From NCBI RefSeq assembly GCF_010093535.1, contig NW_022985169.1, positions 413,660 to 477,659 on the forward strand: a DNA stretch of 64,000 nucleotides. The letters are read 5' to 3'. The DNA is from Lindgomyces ingoldianus. Its lineage: Eukaryota > Ascomycota > Dothideomycetes > Pleosporales > Lindgomycetaceae. Below the pieces are notes generated by a model that had not been told where the DNA came from, searched no databases, and saw only the letters and a list, made by a program, of their open reading frames with translations. Position numbers and translations under genes: made by a program. Of this stretch, positions 1 to 12,872 are shown piece by piece (position 1 is the first letter of the stretch; the number at the start of each line of letters is the position of its first letter).

Positions 1-3000
1 CTCAGCGAGATGCGTTCAGACGCTGTTAGGGAGCGACATTGGGCCAAGATTTTCAAGCAACTGAGACCCCAGAAGCGATACTCTGCTGTGTCTATGACTC
101 TTGGTGACGTCTGGGACCTACAGCTTGGTCCGAGTGAGAAGATTATTCGGGATGTCATCACGCAGGCTCAAGGAGAGATGGCTCTTGAAGAATTCCTGAA
201 GCAAGTCCGTGAGACTTGGCAAAACTACTCCCTGGAACTTGTCAACTACCAGAACAAGTGTCGTCTTATCCGCGGTTGGGACGATCTTTTCGCTAAGTGC
301 AGTGAGAATTTGAATTCGCTGCAAGCTATGAGACATTCTCCATATTACAAAGAGTTTGAAGAGGATGCATCGGCCTGGGAAGAGAAGCTTAACCGTGTAC
401 ATGTCCTCTTCGATGTCTGGATCGATGTCCAGCGCCAATGGGTGTATCTCGAAGGAGTCTTTACTGGCAATGCCGATATCAAACACCTACTCCCAATGGA
501 GTCATCACGTTTCCAGAACATTAACTCCGAGTTCTTGTCCGTCATGAAGAAAGTCTCTCGGTCACCATTCGTTCTTGATGTTCTGGGCATCTCTGGTGTG
601 CAAAAGTCTCTCGAACGTCTAGCCGAGCTTTTAAATAAGATCCAGAAAGCGTTGGGAGAGTACCTTGAGCGTGAACGCGTATCATTCCCTCGATTCTACT
701 TTGTCGGTGATGAAGATCTTCTTGAAATCATTGGCAACAGCAACGATACCCTCCGCATAGCCAAACATTTGAGGAAGATGTTTGCTGGTATCTCAGGTCT
801 CGTTACGGACGAAAACTCAACAATCCTAGGATTTACCTCAAAGGAGGGCGAGGAGGTTATGCTTCGAAAGGAAATATCTTTGGCGAAAACACCTCGAATC
901 AACGAATGGCTTGGAGCGCTCGAATTGAATATGAAGAGCACCCTTGCGGAGTTAACTATAGAGGCCTTCCAAGAGTTCGAGGCGCTTTCGGCTGCTGATG
1001 CCATGGATCCCGAGGCTTTCGATGCCTACATCGCTAAATACCCCGCGCAAGTTGTCGTCCTTGGAACCCAAGTCGCCTGGACTACAGCCGTAGAGAGGTC
1101 TCTTACTGAAGAAGGAGTTAGCCTGCCCCAACTGTATGATAAGCAAGTCAATATCCTGAAGTTGCTTGCAACCTCCGTCCTTGGCGACCTCGAACCCATC
1201 CAACGGAGGAAATGCGAGCATCTAATCACAGAGTTCGTCCACCAGCGCGATGTCATCCACAAGCTGCAAAAAGTTGGCGCGCGCTCACCTACCCACCACA
1301 TGTGGCTGCTTTCCATGCGCTACGTCTATGAGCCTGAGAGAGACTTGTTACAGCGACTCAAAATCAAGATGGCCAATGCTGTTCTCGATTATGGCTTTGA
1401 ATACCTCGGTGTAGCAGAGCGCCTCGTTCGGACACCACTTACTGATCGATGTTTCCTCACCCTCACCCAAGCCTTGTGCCAGCGGCTTGGTGGATCTCCT
1501 TATGGACCAGCAGGCACTGGAAAGACTGAATCAGTTAAGGCGTTGGGTGTGCAGCTCGGTCGATTCACTCTGGTCTTCTGCTGTGACGATACGTTCGACT
1601 TCCAGGCTATGGGCCGTATCTTCCTCGGTATTTGCCAAGTAGGTGCCTGGGGCTGCTTCGACGAGTTCAATCGTTTGGAAGAGCGAATCCTATCTGCTGT
1701 GTCCCAGCAAGTACAAAACATCCAGCTCGGACTTCGGAAAGGAGCCGAAGACGAGAAGTCGTCTCAGATTGAGTTGATTGGCCGCCAATTGAAAGTCAAT
1801 TCTCAAACCGGCATCTTCATCACCATGAACCCAGGTTATGCAGGCCGTTCCAATCTTCCGGACAATTTGAAGAAACTCTTCCGAAGCGTCGCTATGTCTA
1901 AACCTGACAAGGAACTTATTGCCGAAGTTATGCTTTACTCTCAAGGTTTCTCTCGTGCGAAGGAATTATCTAAGCAGGTGGTACCTTTCTTCGACACCTG
2001 TGCTGTCAGCCTTTCGAAGCAGGCACATTACGATTTTGGTCTCCGAGCCTTAAAGAGTGTGCTTGTTAGCTCTGGTGGACTCAAGCGAGCTCGCATTGCC
2101 GCGCAGGGTTCACTGCCCGCGGATGAGGAGGTCATGGAACCGCAGATTATTGTCCAGAGTCTGCGGGAGACAATGGCACCAAAGCTGATCCGCTCTGATG
2201 CTGACATCATGAAGACTATCGAAGCCGACTCTTTCCCTGGGGTCGAGTATATTCCTGCGCCACTCGACAAACTCCAGGAGGCTATTCGCAAATCAGCAGC
2301 CGAGTCTAAGTTCATTGTCAGCGATGCCTGGATGGCAAAGATCCTCCAGTTTTACCAGATCCAGAATCTTCACCACGGTGTTATGATGGTTGGCTCATCT
2401 GGCTCCGGCAAATCAGCAGCATGGAAGACATTGCTGGCAGCTCTGCAGACAGTCGAGGGCGTGGAGGGTGTCTGTCACGTTATCGATCCCAAAGTGATGT
2501 CCAAAGAGAACCTCTACGGAACCCTGGACAGTACTACCCGTGAATGGACTGACGGCCTCTTCACAAGCATCCTTCGGAAAATCGTCGATAACCTTCGTGG
2601 CGAGGACAGCAAGCGGCACTGGATCGTCTTTGATGGTGATGTGGATCCCGAATGGGTTGAGAATTTGAACAGTGTTCTCGACGACAACAAGCTTCTCACT
2701 CTGCCAAATGGTGAACGTCTCAATCTCCCACCGAACGTTCGGATCATGTTCGAAGTCGAGACTCTTAAATACGCAACCCTCGCCACTGTCAGTCGTTGCG
2801 GTATGGTCTGGTTCAGCGACGACACCGTTGAGATTGATATGATGATATCCAACTATATTGAGAACCTCAAGACCAATCCCTTCGAAGATATCGAGGATGA
2901 CTCAGTCGCCCCAGGACAGATGTCTCAGAAGACTCTTTCCGTTCAAGGAATGATCGCTGAGTTCCTGCAGATTAAACTAAGGCAGGATCGGTTCATCGAG

Positions 3001-6000
3001 AAGGCGCTCAGCGTGGCTAAGAAGTTTCACCACATCATGGAGTATACAGATATCCGCGCTTTGAACACGCTGTGCTCCCTGCTGAACAAGGCTTGCCGAA
3101 CTGTCTTGGAGTATAATGTCCAGCATCAAGACTTCCCATTGGAGGATACTCAGATGGAAGCTTACCTCTCGAAGAAGCTGTTGCTTGCCTTGGTATGGGC
3201 CCTAGTTGGAGACTGTCCTTTGGCAGAGCGCAAGCAGTTTGGAGATCTTATCGCTGGCCTTACAGATGTCGAACTTCCACCATTGTCTGACACCACCTCC
3301 CTCATTGACTTCGATGTCCAGCCCGAGAAGGCAGACTGGATCATGTGGCAGAGTCAAGTTCCCAATGTTGAAGTTAACACTCACTCTATCATTCAGACGG
3401 ATGTGGTCATTCCGACTCTCGACACCGTTCGCCACGAAGATGTCCTCTATTCCTGGCTTGCAGAACATAAACCTCTCCTGCTTTGTGGTCCCCCTGGCTC
3501 TGGTAAAACCATGACTCTCTTCAGCGCACTTCGTAAACTGCCGAACATGCAGGTCGTAGGCCTTAACTTCTCAAGCGCCACGACCCCTGACCTCCTTATC
3601 AAGACTTTCGAACAGTATTGCGAATACAAGAAGACACTTAACGGAGTTCAGCTCACGCCTACCCAGATTGGTCGTTGGCTCATCATCTTTTGCGACGAAA
3701 TCAACCTTCCAGCTCCCGACAAGTATGGCACCCAGCGAGCCATCTCCTTCCTCAGGCAATTAGTTGAACAGAACGGATTCTGGAGGACTTCTGACAAGAC
3801 TTGGGTTACTCTCGATCGCATTCAGTTCGTCGGTGCATGCAACCCCCCAACAGATGCAGGGCGTACCCCCATGGCTCTTCGATTCTTGCGTCATGCCCCA
3901 TTGATTATGGTCGACTATCCTGGAGAGCAGTCACTACTCCAAATTTACGGCACATTCAATAGTGCGGTCTTGAAGATCATTCCGACCCTGCGTGGTTACT
4001 CAGAGGCGTTGACTAAGGCAATGGTACAGCTCTACGCGGAATCTCAGAAGCGCTTCACCCCAGATATCCAGCCACATTACGTCTACTCCCCTCGTGAGCT
4101 GACTCGATGGGTCCGAGGTGTGTACGAAGCACTCCGACCGCTCGAGACCTTACCTGTGGAAGGGCTCATCCGAATCTGGGCCCATGAAGCTTTGCGCCTC
4201 TTCCAAGACCGTCTCATTGACGAAGATGAGAGAAAGTGGACTGAAGAATGCGTCCATCGTATTGCTGCCGAACACTTCCCTACCATGGATGAAGGGAAGG
4301 CGCTTGGAGGGCCTATTCTCTTCTCGAACTGGCTCTCTAAGAACTACGTGCCAGTCGAACGCGACCAGCTCCGGGACTTTGTCAAGGCGCGTCTGAAGAC
4401 CTTCTGTGAGGAAGAGGTTGACGTTCCATTGATCCTCTTCAACGATGTTTTGGAACACGTTCTTCGAATTGACCGAGTATTCCGTCAACCCCAAGGCCAT
4501 CTGATCTTGATTGGCGTCAGCGGTAGTGGCAAGACAACATTGTCGCGATTCGTGGCCTGGATGAACGGTTTGAAGGTTTACCAGATCAAGGTTCACGGAA
4601 AGTACTCCAGCGAGGACTTTGACGAGGACCTGCGAAATGTCCTCCGAAGATGTGGTTGCAAGGGTGAAAAGATATGCTTCATCATGGACGAGTCCAACGT
4701 CCTTGACTCTGGTTTCCTTGAGCGCATGAACACACTTCTCGCCAACGCCGAGGTTCCTGGTCTTTTCGAAGGGGACGAATACGCGTCGTTGATGACGGCT
4801 ATCAAGGAAGGTGCTCAGAGGCAGGGCACCATTCTCGACTCTCAGGAGGAGCTCTACAAGTGGTTCACTGAGCAGATTGTGAAGAACTTGCATGTCGTCT
4901 TCACAATGAATCCGCCCGAGGAAGGTCTGTCATCTAAGGCCGCTACTAGTCCCGCGTTGTTCAATCGCTGCGTGCTTAACTGGTTCGGTGACTGGTCCGA
5001 TCAAGCTCTTTACCAAGTGGGCTCTGAACTCACACAATCTGTCGACTTGGACCGACCGAATTTCAATGCTCCGGATAGCATTCCTGTCGCATACCGTGGA
5101 CTCAATCTTCCGCCGTCTCACCGTGAGAGCGTTGTTAATGCTATGGTGTATATTCATTACTCGTTGCATAACTTTAACACGAAGCTACAGAAGCAGCAGA
5201 ATAAGACCACTTATCTCACGCCTCGACACTTCCTGGACTTCGTTGCACAATATGTCAAGCTCTACAATGAGAAGCGCGAAGACCTGGAGGAACAGCAACG
5301 CCATCTCAATGTTGGTTTGGAAAAATTGCGTGAGACTGTCGACAAGGTTAGGGATTTGAGGGTGAGCTTGAAGGATAAACAGACGCAGTTGGAAGAGAAG
5401 GACAAAGAAGCGAACGAGAAGTTGCAGAAGATGATTGCGGATCAGCGTAAGGCGGAGCAGGAGAAGGCAGGCTCGTTGGAGACCCAGACCAAGCTCGCCA
5501 AAGCAGAGGAGGAGATAGCGTCTCGAAAGGAGGTTGTCATGAACGACTTGGCGGCTGCTGAACCTGCTGTGATTGAAGCGCAGAAGAGCGTCCAGAACAT
5601 CAAGCGACAACATCTTACCGAAGTCCGATCCATGGCGAATCCTCCTGCTGGTGTCAAGTTGGCGCTGGAGGCTGTCTGCACCCTTCTCGGCCACAAGATT
5701 GCTGCCTGGAGGGATATACAGGCCGTTGTCAGGCGCGATGACTTCATCGCTAGTATTGTCCAATTTGACAACGAGAGGCAGATGACAGCTCCCCTTCGTC
5801 GGAAGATGCAGCATGATTTCCTTTCGAAGGAGGATTTTACTTTCGAGAGGGTCAACCGTGCTTCCAAGGCCTGCGGTCCCCTTGTGCAGTGGACTGCGGC
5901 CCAAGTCAACTACTCCGATATCCTCGATCGAGTGGGTCCACTTCGTGCAGAGGTTGACCAATTGGAAGCGGATGCACAGGCAACGAAGGATGAGGCGAAG

Positions 6001-8787
6001 GAAACCGAACTCTTGATTAAGGAACTCGAGGATAGTATCACGCGATACAAGACGGAATATGCGGCTTTAATCAGCGAAACGCAAGCCATCAAGTCTGAAA
6101 TGTCGACTGTCCAGTTCAAAGTCGACCGAAGCGTCCGTCTTCTTGATAGTTTATCCTCTGAACGATCTCGATGGGAGGAAAGCAGCAAGTCGTTCGACTC
6201 TCAGATTGACACTATTGTCGGAGACGTTCTTGTTGCTGCAGCCTTTATCGCCTACGGAGGTTACTACGACCAACAATACAGGAAGACTATGATGGAAGAC
6301 TGGCTACACCACCTTTCTCTTTCTGGCATCAGCTTCAAGCCACTCAACCCTGTAACCGAATATCTCTCTACCGCTGATGAGAGACTGACTTGGCAGCACA
6401 ACTCTTTGCCAGTTGACGACTTGTGCACCGAAAACGCTATCATCCTGAAGAGGTTCAACCGCTACCCATTGATCATCGACCCCTCTGGCAGAGTCGCAGA
6501 CTTCTTGCAGAACGAGTGCAAGGACCGACGTCTAACCGTCACGAGTTTCTTGGATGATTCCTTCACTAAGCAATTGGAGAGCTCCCTACGCTTTGGCAAC
6601 CCGATCTTGATTCAGGACGCCGAGCATTTGGACCCTATCCTCAATCATGTGCTCAACAAGGAATACCAAAAGACTGGTGGTCGTGTGCTCATTCAGCTTG
6701 GCAAGCAGGAAATCGATTTCTCGCCTTCATTCAAGCTATATTTGTCTACACGCGATCCTTCGGCTAATTTTGCTCCCGATATCTGCAGTCGAACCACATT
6801 CGTCAATTTTACGGTTACGCAGAGCAGTCTGCAGACTCAAACGCTCAACGAAGTGCTCAAGTCGGAGAGGCCGGATGTGGATGAGCGACGATCCAATCTC
6901 ATTAAGATGCAAGGAGAGTTCAGCGTTCATCTCCGACAATTGGAGAAGCGCCTGCTTCAGGCTCTCAACGAGTCTCGCGGAAACATTCTCGATGATGACC
7001 GTGTCATCGAAACTTTGGAGACTCTTAAGAAGGAAGCCGCTGAGATCTCGGCTAAGGTTGCAGAAACTGGTGACGTTATGAAGGAAGTCGATAATATCAC
7101 CAAGGAGTATACTGTTGTTGCTCGTTCTTGTTCGGCAATCTTCGCTGTCCTGGAGCAGCTACACCATCTTAATCACTTTTACCAATTCTCGCTTCAGTAC
7201 TTTACGCAGATCTTTGCAAATGTACTGCGGAAGATTAAGAACTCTGGAATGACTGGCCATGCGGTTCGTATTGATCAGATTCTGACTGAGCTTTTTGTGG
7301 ATACCTATCGTCGAACCTCGCTCTCGCTATTGCAGAAGGATCGTGTTACCCTGGCTATGCTTTTGGTCCAAGCTGCTCCTTATAAGATGGACAAGACCCT
7401 GATCGACACAATTCTCGACAAGGATTTGGAGGCAGTGGATATCTCTACCCAACCAGAACGCAAAGATGAAGCGATGGCTCGTGCCGCTAAACTCACCATC
7501 TTCAAAGGTGAACTGGACAAAGTGGACGCTGCGGCATTTAACAATTTCCTCACAGAGGAGCTCGGAGAACGACATGTTCCCCAAGCTTGGCCTGTGGATC
7601 TCCCTAAGTTTGACCGACATCTTCGATCTCTCGTTTTGGTCAAGCTCTTCCGTGTGGATCGTTTCGTCCCTGCTGTCGAGCGCTTTGTCACTGAGGTACT
7701 TGGCAAGGGTCTACTGGATGCTAGTGGCGATCTGAGCGAGATTGTCAAGCAAGTCACGGCCGTGACACCTGTGGCCCTCAGCTCCAGCCCTGGCTTCGAT
7801 GCAAGCTACAAGGTCGACAATCTGGTTGAGAGGGAACATGCTACATGCACCAACATTGCCATGGGTTCGAACGAAGGTGTGGAAAGTGCGGACAAGGCAA
7901 TCAACAACGCCGCCACTACTGGCAACTGGGTACTTGTCAAGAACGTTCATCTGGCACCTCAATGGCTTCAGTCGCTTGAGAAGAGGCTTGAATCTCTCAA
8001 ACCTAACCCCGACTTCCGTCTCTTCTTGTCCATGGAGTCAAGCCCGAAGATCCCAGTCAATCTTCTTCGTGCCTCTCGCGTCTTGTCCTATGAACAGCCC
8101 GCAGGTATCCGTGCCAATATGAAGGATTCACTGTCATCCTTGGCAGAAAAAGCGACGAAGCAGCCGGTCGAAAAAGCTCGCGTCTACTTGTTGCTGTCCT
8201 TCCTTCATGCAGTGATTCAAGAGCGTCTACGATACGCGCCTACTCTTGGATGGAAGGGCTTCTGGGAGTTTAACGACAGCGATGTAAGCCCACCTCTTTC
8301 GTTACTTCATTCTGTATGCTAACATCGCATCTAGTACGAATGCTGCAGCTTCGTAATCGATACTTGGATCGACTCTGTCGCACATGGACGCACCAACATC
8401 GCTCCCAAGAATATCCCCTGGGACATGATCCGCACCCTAATTACCGAAATGTACGGCGGCAAAATCGACGACGAGGCTGACTTCCGCATACTTTCCTCCA
8501 TCGTTGAAAACTGTATGACACCTGTCGCCTTCGAAGACAACTTCAAGATTGTCAAGGACACAGAGCAGAGCGAGGGCTTGGAGCTGCCGAGCTCTACAGG
8601 TTGGAGAGAGTTCATGGGATGGGTGAATGACTTGCCGGAGCGTGAGCCGCCGACTTATCTGGGGCTACCAGCGAATGCAGAGAAGTTGTTGCTAGTGGGG
8701 CAGGCGAAGGAGATGGTGGCAAATTTGGAGAAGGTTATGAGGATGTTGGACGAGGGGGAGCAGATCATGGCGGAAGCGGAAGGTTGA
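1..8787 (+). CDS. nudA: Cytoplasmic dynein heavy chain, 5'-partial
   Basis: Motor subunit of cytoplasmic dynein, which moves nuclei, vesicles and endosomes toward microtubule minus ends. The frame is open from base 1, so the gene starts upstream; 2911 residues are visible of a family length near 4300, leaving out the N-terminal tail. Visible order, counting from base 1: linker; AAA1 P-loop GPAGTGKTE (about 502) with Walker B CFDEFN (about 553); AAA2 GSSGSGKS (798); AAA3 GPPGSGKT (1163); AAA4 GVSGSGKT (1505); stalk coiled coil with the microtubule-binding tip (about 1762-2090); AAA5/AAA6 and a short C-terminal region. A 51-nt intron at 8284-8334 (GTAAGC, branch CTAAC, TAG) joins FNDSD to YECCSF in phase. 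Ends MAEAEG-stop, a short fungal-type C terminus. No lesions seen; 8.3 kb without an intron before that last one. Family assignment is secure. Confidence 0.97.
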
Positions 8788-11090
8788 TACTGGACTTCTT
8801 TATTTGAGGGCTTGATTTGGAAGACGATTCACATTCGCTTTAGTGGGGTTTCTTTGCTATCTCTCTCTCTTCTCTCACTGATGTCGATCAATCATCTCTT
8901 AGGAGATGTTAGGGGGCGTATTGGGTTTGGTCGTCCGTGCATTGCTTGCGTGCATGCATGAATTGGTGGCATGGGAAGGCAGTCTTTTTCTGGGAGAGTC
9001 GAGCGATCAATTACTTGCGTCTTGCTTTAGCTGTTGGGGGCTCAGTTTGCGAATTGCTGATATACCCATTACCCTTTTTTTGTATTCAGATTTTCCTTCG
9101 GTTCAGATTGTGTTTTTAGTGATTGTAATACAGCTATGCAGCTTTTTGTGCTAGGTTTAGGTACGTGTGATGTGATAATATGAGAGGTGGTAGGAGGATG
9201 TGTGTATGCTAGAGCGTGGCGTTAGGCTTGTCTGCTCTACCCTGAGCATTCATTTCTATGTTTTAGATACTACCAAATAAATTTTTTTCCTATCTATCTT
9301 ATATAAGTATTCTATCTATAAATGTGCTTCATCCATAGCTTATTCACCTGATCTCGATGTGTATACCAGCGATTGTCTTCACTTCGCTGGCTAGTGTTTA
9401 ATTAAGGTTTCCAGGCATTCAAGACTTCGGCCCGAGCAATTTCTGTTCATGTTTTCATCATCTACCCAGAGCTTACCGCTACAATCCCATACTTCATCGC
9501 CTGCTTGGTTACCTTGCTGAGTTTGGGGTACATATTTCTGTGGCTGACTTCCCCACAATACCTAGGACTTTACGTTGATATCACGGATATCTTTCATACG
9601 GCGAGCAGCCGAGACAACCTAAGAGGGCTCTCTTATCAATTATCACAAGGTAGATAAGCTCGAGCCATTCTTACTCTGCGAAGAATCCACTGGGCCTTTT
9701 AGGTGGCACATCCCCTCTTTCATCAAGTGTTTCTCGCTTTTCTCGATGCCATTCCAACACGACGGCCTCCACCACGATGGCCCTCCTTAGTGGCTCCAGC
9801 TCGAACGGCAACGACAACACAACCCTCAAGGCCTCCAGAAAAGCAAACTGTGAGCTAAGGCCACACTTCTAGTCCCCACACCCTCACTTCTCTTTTCTCC
9901 ATGATACTTAAAACTCAAACTATATATCTAAACGCTTATCCACGTGTCTTGGAAAACAAAACAAAAAATCCACCCGAGTCAGGCTAGGCAGAAGGGGGAG
10001 GCGCGCGGGTTGCTCACCCCTGGTGAGATTTCACTCTTCGAGTGTGAATGTGCTAGATAGGCTCGACTGTAATGGGGGCAAGTGCAAGATGTGAGACTCG
10101 CTTCCACGTATTGGCCATAGACTATTTCACGGAGCAGAGATGAGAATATGGGTTTGGGTCTTAGACAAATGGATATCTGTTCTTATGTCAGCATGCCACT
10201 TTACAGGAAAGATTTGACTTTCCACATGAAAAGATAGCCCCCATGTTTACCAGCTAAACTCTGCATGGAAGCTCGCTCTAATATGTATTTCTTGTTCTAC
10301 CCGAGGAATAATCCGCCTCTGTCTACCCACTGCCGAAACCGCCTCTTCTACTATTTTAAGGCGCAGCTCAACGTACTCCGACGGCAATCAAGCTACTAAA
10401 TTGCTCCCAAAGTAAGTTCGAATATGTCTCTCTGGGCTTCTTGATGACATTGATCTTCTTCAGCAACCGCGCACCCCACGCACCCTCTTTCGCCATCTTT
10501 TATTTAAGCTATTTAGCCAAATAAAGTTCTTCTAAAACTTTAGGGAACAGCTGTTTGCCATTCTTGCTTATAGCGATGGTGATACTCCAGGTTAATTTAT
10601 GAAAGTTGGGGTTACTTCTATAAACAATGGATTGATTTAGGAGAAACCTCTCTTACGCTTCTTTGAAAAGCTTTGGTTTTATGTTTCCACGTTCCACCTT
10701 ATTCTTACATCTTCGGCTTTGGAGAGGCTACGTGTTGAAGAAAATTTAAGAACAGCTGATAACAGCTCGGCAGATTAGCAGCCTGAAAAATGAGGCCACT
10801 CGATGTGCAGCCTGTATCCATTGCAAAATCATACAAGCCTTCACAAGAGTTACAAGACAAACAAAATCCAGACCCTGCCAGCGAGGTTTGGATGCCAAAG
10901 AAAAGCCAAAGAATCAGACTACTGAACTTGTCGTTTACAAGGTTTCCAAAATACTAAAACAAACTAAGAATCCAAATTAAGAATTCGTCCGATGTCTGGT
11001 GTAGGTGAGGATTGGTGGCTAGATTCTCTCGCGAAATACGTTATCCAGGCTCTGACTGCTTTGACTGCTCGGCCATGTTAGAAACTCATC
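8788..11090. other. Intergenic, no gene recognised
   Basis: 3' flank of dynein followed by non-coding sequence. A CT-rich run lies at about 8860-8880. A 31-codon ATG reading frame near 9777 (starts MALLSGSSSNG) is too short and unsupported to call. AT-rich around 10480-10760. I see no tRNA, repeat or conserved coding segment. Confidence 0.5.
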
Positions 11091-12473
11091 TCAACTAGTC
11101 TCATTTCTCATAGCGTCCGAGTTGGGGGACGTCAGTTCTTCGAACCTCATTCGGTAGATTGCTCTCATACTTCGTCTCTGCTTGATCATTGGACCGCGAA
11201 GTGCCTCCATGTTTTTCCTTTCTTCTTCCAAATTACTGAGTTGGGTAGCCATATCCTCATCAAGGTTTAGTGTCTTGCGCAATTCCTCTCTCTTCGCCTT
11301 CTGAGCCTCCCAATCTTTCATGACAGCAAACGCCTCGGCCTTCGCCCCAAACCCAATTAGATTCTTCTGTTTTTGAAACTCGACGGCCTCAGCGTTCTGC
11401 TCGAGTGCGCTGGATGCCTCGTCTAAGTCGTTGATTTCTTTCGTGACTGCTTCCTCCTCATCCATAAGCTTTTCCCGGAGAAGCCTCTGCAGTCCTTCCT
11501 TAAGAGATTCTTCGGCTTTTCGCTTTCTACTATTAGGGGGTGCACTTGAGCGGGGAGTAGGCTGCTGTTGATGCGGATCGGAGGTCTGGATTCCGCTGCT
11601 AGCATCGACAGGAGGTGGGGTTTGTTGATTTTCGGTTGAGACTTGGATTCCGTTACTGGCACTGGTGGAAATGGGCTTCTGTTGATGCGGATTTGAAGCT
11701 TGGTTTCTATTACTAAAATTACTGGCTCTGGCGGGACTGGAGCCCTGTATGGAAGCAGGCTGGGCCTGGGGTTTATTGCTGCGGTTTTCCTGAAAGGATT
11801 GCATGAGCTCGGCAAGTTCGCTCTCCGAGACCTCGGTATTTGCGGCAGATCTTTCTGGGCTCTTGTCACGTATAGCAGAGCTTGGTTCCTCTGATCGGAC
11901 AACAACAATGGAGTCTTCGGTTCCATTCGAACCTTGATCCTGGTGATTTGGTAGACCCTGCTGCTCTACTTCGTATACTACCCGTAAGCTTGGAAGAAGT
12001 CGTTTTGTGAAGTCTGTAAAGTCTCCTCCTACGCCATCCTCCACGACCTCTTCAGCCAAGAAAATGTACTTGAGCAAATAACCGAAGTTATGGATTTTCC
12101 CCCGACTATTCTGACCAGGGAGTCGCTTAAACGGTCGGACCAGATATTCCTCAAATTCGGAGAGCTCGATGAGAGGGAGAGTAACGGGACTTCCCTGGCC
12201 CCGGGTATGGCGAAAGAGACGCATTTCCCATTGAGCTTTGTCGCTTTTCCGAACCAAACACGCCAGAATCTCCTCGGATGACGTTCGGCCAATTAGGATA
12301 CTTCGACGGGTTGAGATCTTGTTCCCTAGAGATATCCTTCCTCGCCACTCTAGGCGTCGCGGGAAAGCTTCAAGAAGGTGGAGCTCATCGTGCTCGCGGA
12401 GCCAATCGTGTATGTAGTGAACGAGAGGCGAGCTTGAATTGTACCCAAAACTTAGAACAGGTGAAGGAGGCAT
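11091..12473 (-). CDS. Hypothetical coiled-coil protein, possibly nuclear
   Basis: Single-exon gene of 460 aa, ATG at 12473, TGA at 11091. I do not recognise the family. The N-terminal ~170 residues look like a compact domain rich in aromatic and charged residues, including a YLLKYIFLAEEV helix. Residues about 180-320 are a low-complexity Ser/Gln/Pro linker in which a unit built on GIQ-S and NPHQQ/DPHQQ motifs recurs imperfectly. It is followed by a basic cluster SRKRKAEE (possible nuclear signal). Residues about 325-440 are heptad-like and Glu/Lys-rich, predicting a coiled coil. A DNA- or chromatin-associated role would be a guess. It lies convergent with dynein across a 2.3-kb gap. The long frame with codon bias like its neighbours supports a real gene. 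Confidence 0.6.
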   Translation of the reverse strand: MPPSPVLSFGYNSSSPLVHYIHDWLREHDELHLLEAFPRRLEWRGRISLGNKISTRRSILIGRTSSEEILACLVRKSDKAQWEMRLFRHTRGQGSPVTLPLIELSEFEEYLVRPFKRLPGQNSRGKIHNFGYLLKYIFLAEEVVEDGVGGDFTDFTKRLLPSLRVVYEVEQQGLPNHQDQGSNGTEDSIVVVRSEEPSSAIRDKSPERSAANTEVSESELAELMQSFQENRSNKPQAQPASIQGSSPARASNFSNRNQASNPHQQKPISTSASNGIQVSTENQQTPPPVDASSGIQTSDPHQQQPTPRSSAPPNSRKRKAEESLKEGLQRLLREKLMDEEEAVTKEINDLDEASSALEQNAEAVEFQKQKNLIGFGAKAEAFAVMKDWEAQKAKREELRKTLNLDEDMATQLSNLEEERKNMEALRGPMIKQRRSMRAIYRMRFEELTSPNSDAMRNETS

Positions 12474-12872
12474 TGCTTAATTGTATGTTGGTCAGGTTTC
12501 TTTGTGTAGCTACATCGAAGAGCTCGACCTAAGGATATCCAAAAATTGCGATGGCTGGGTCGAGGATCAGCAAAGTCTAGCCGCACTATGACAAATTAGG
12601 CAGGGATAAGCGAACCCAACCTTTCTTTTGTTGAGCCACACGTCGTTCGAGCATGATACAAAACAAGTCACGATAATCGCATAATATATACATTCACTAT
12701 TCGGGACGCCGAAATCAAATATTTTGCATTAAATTGGCCTTACAGTCTGCATATTCAATTAGGAGAAAGACCATGATAATTGGGGACTTGGTTAACGCAC
12801 ATCATCTGGTGCGCAACCTTCGCCACAAACCCGCCATTAACCACGGTAATACCCTCTGCTCTGTATATAACT

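Noticed and set aside
4150..4893. Long antisense frame of 247 codons inside the dynein gene
   Set aside because: Shadow of the dynein coding frame on the other strand; no independent motif.
5185..5961. Leucine-rich antisense frame of 258 codons
   Set aside because: Mirror of the dynein stalk coiled coil, not a gene.
9777..9872. Short ATG frame MALLSGSSSNG in the gap after dynein
   Set aside because: Only 31 codons, no convincing splice partner or homolog recognised.
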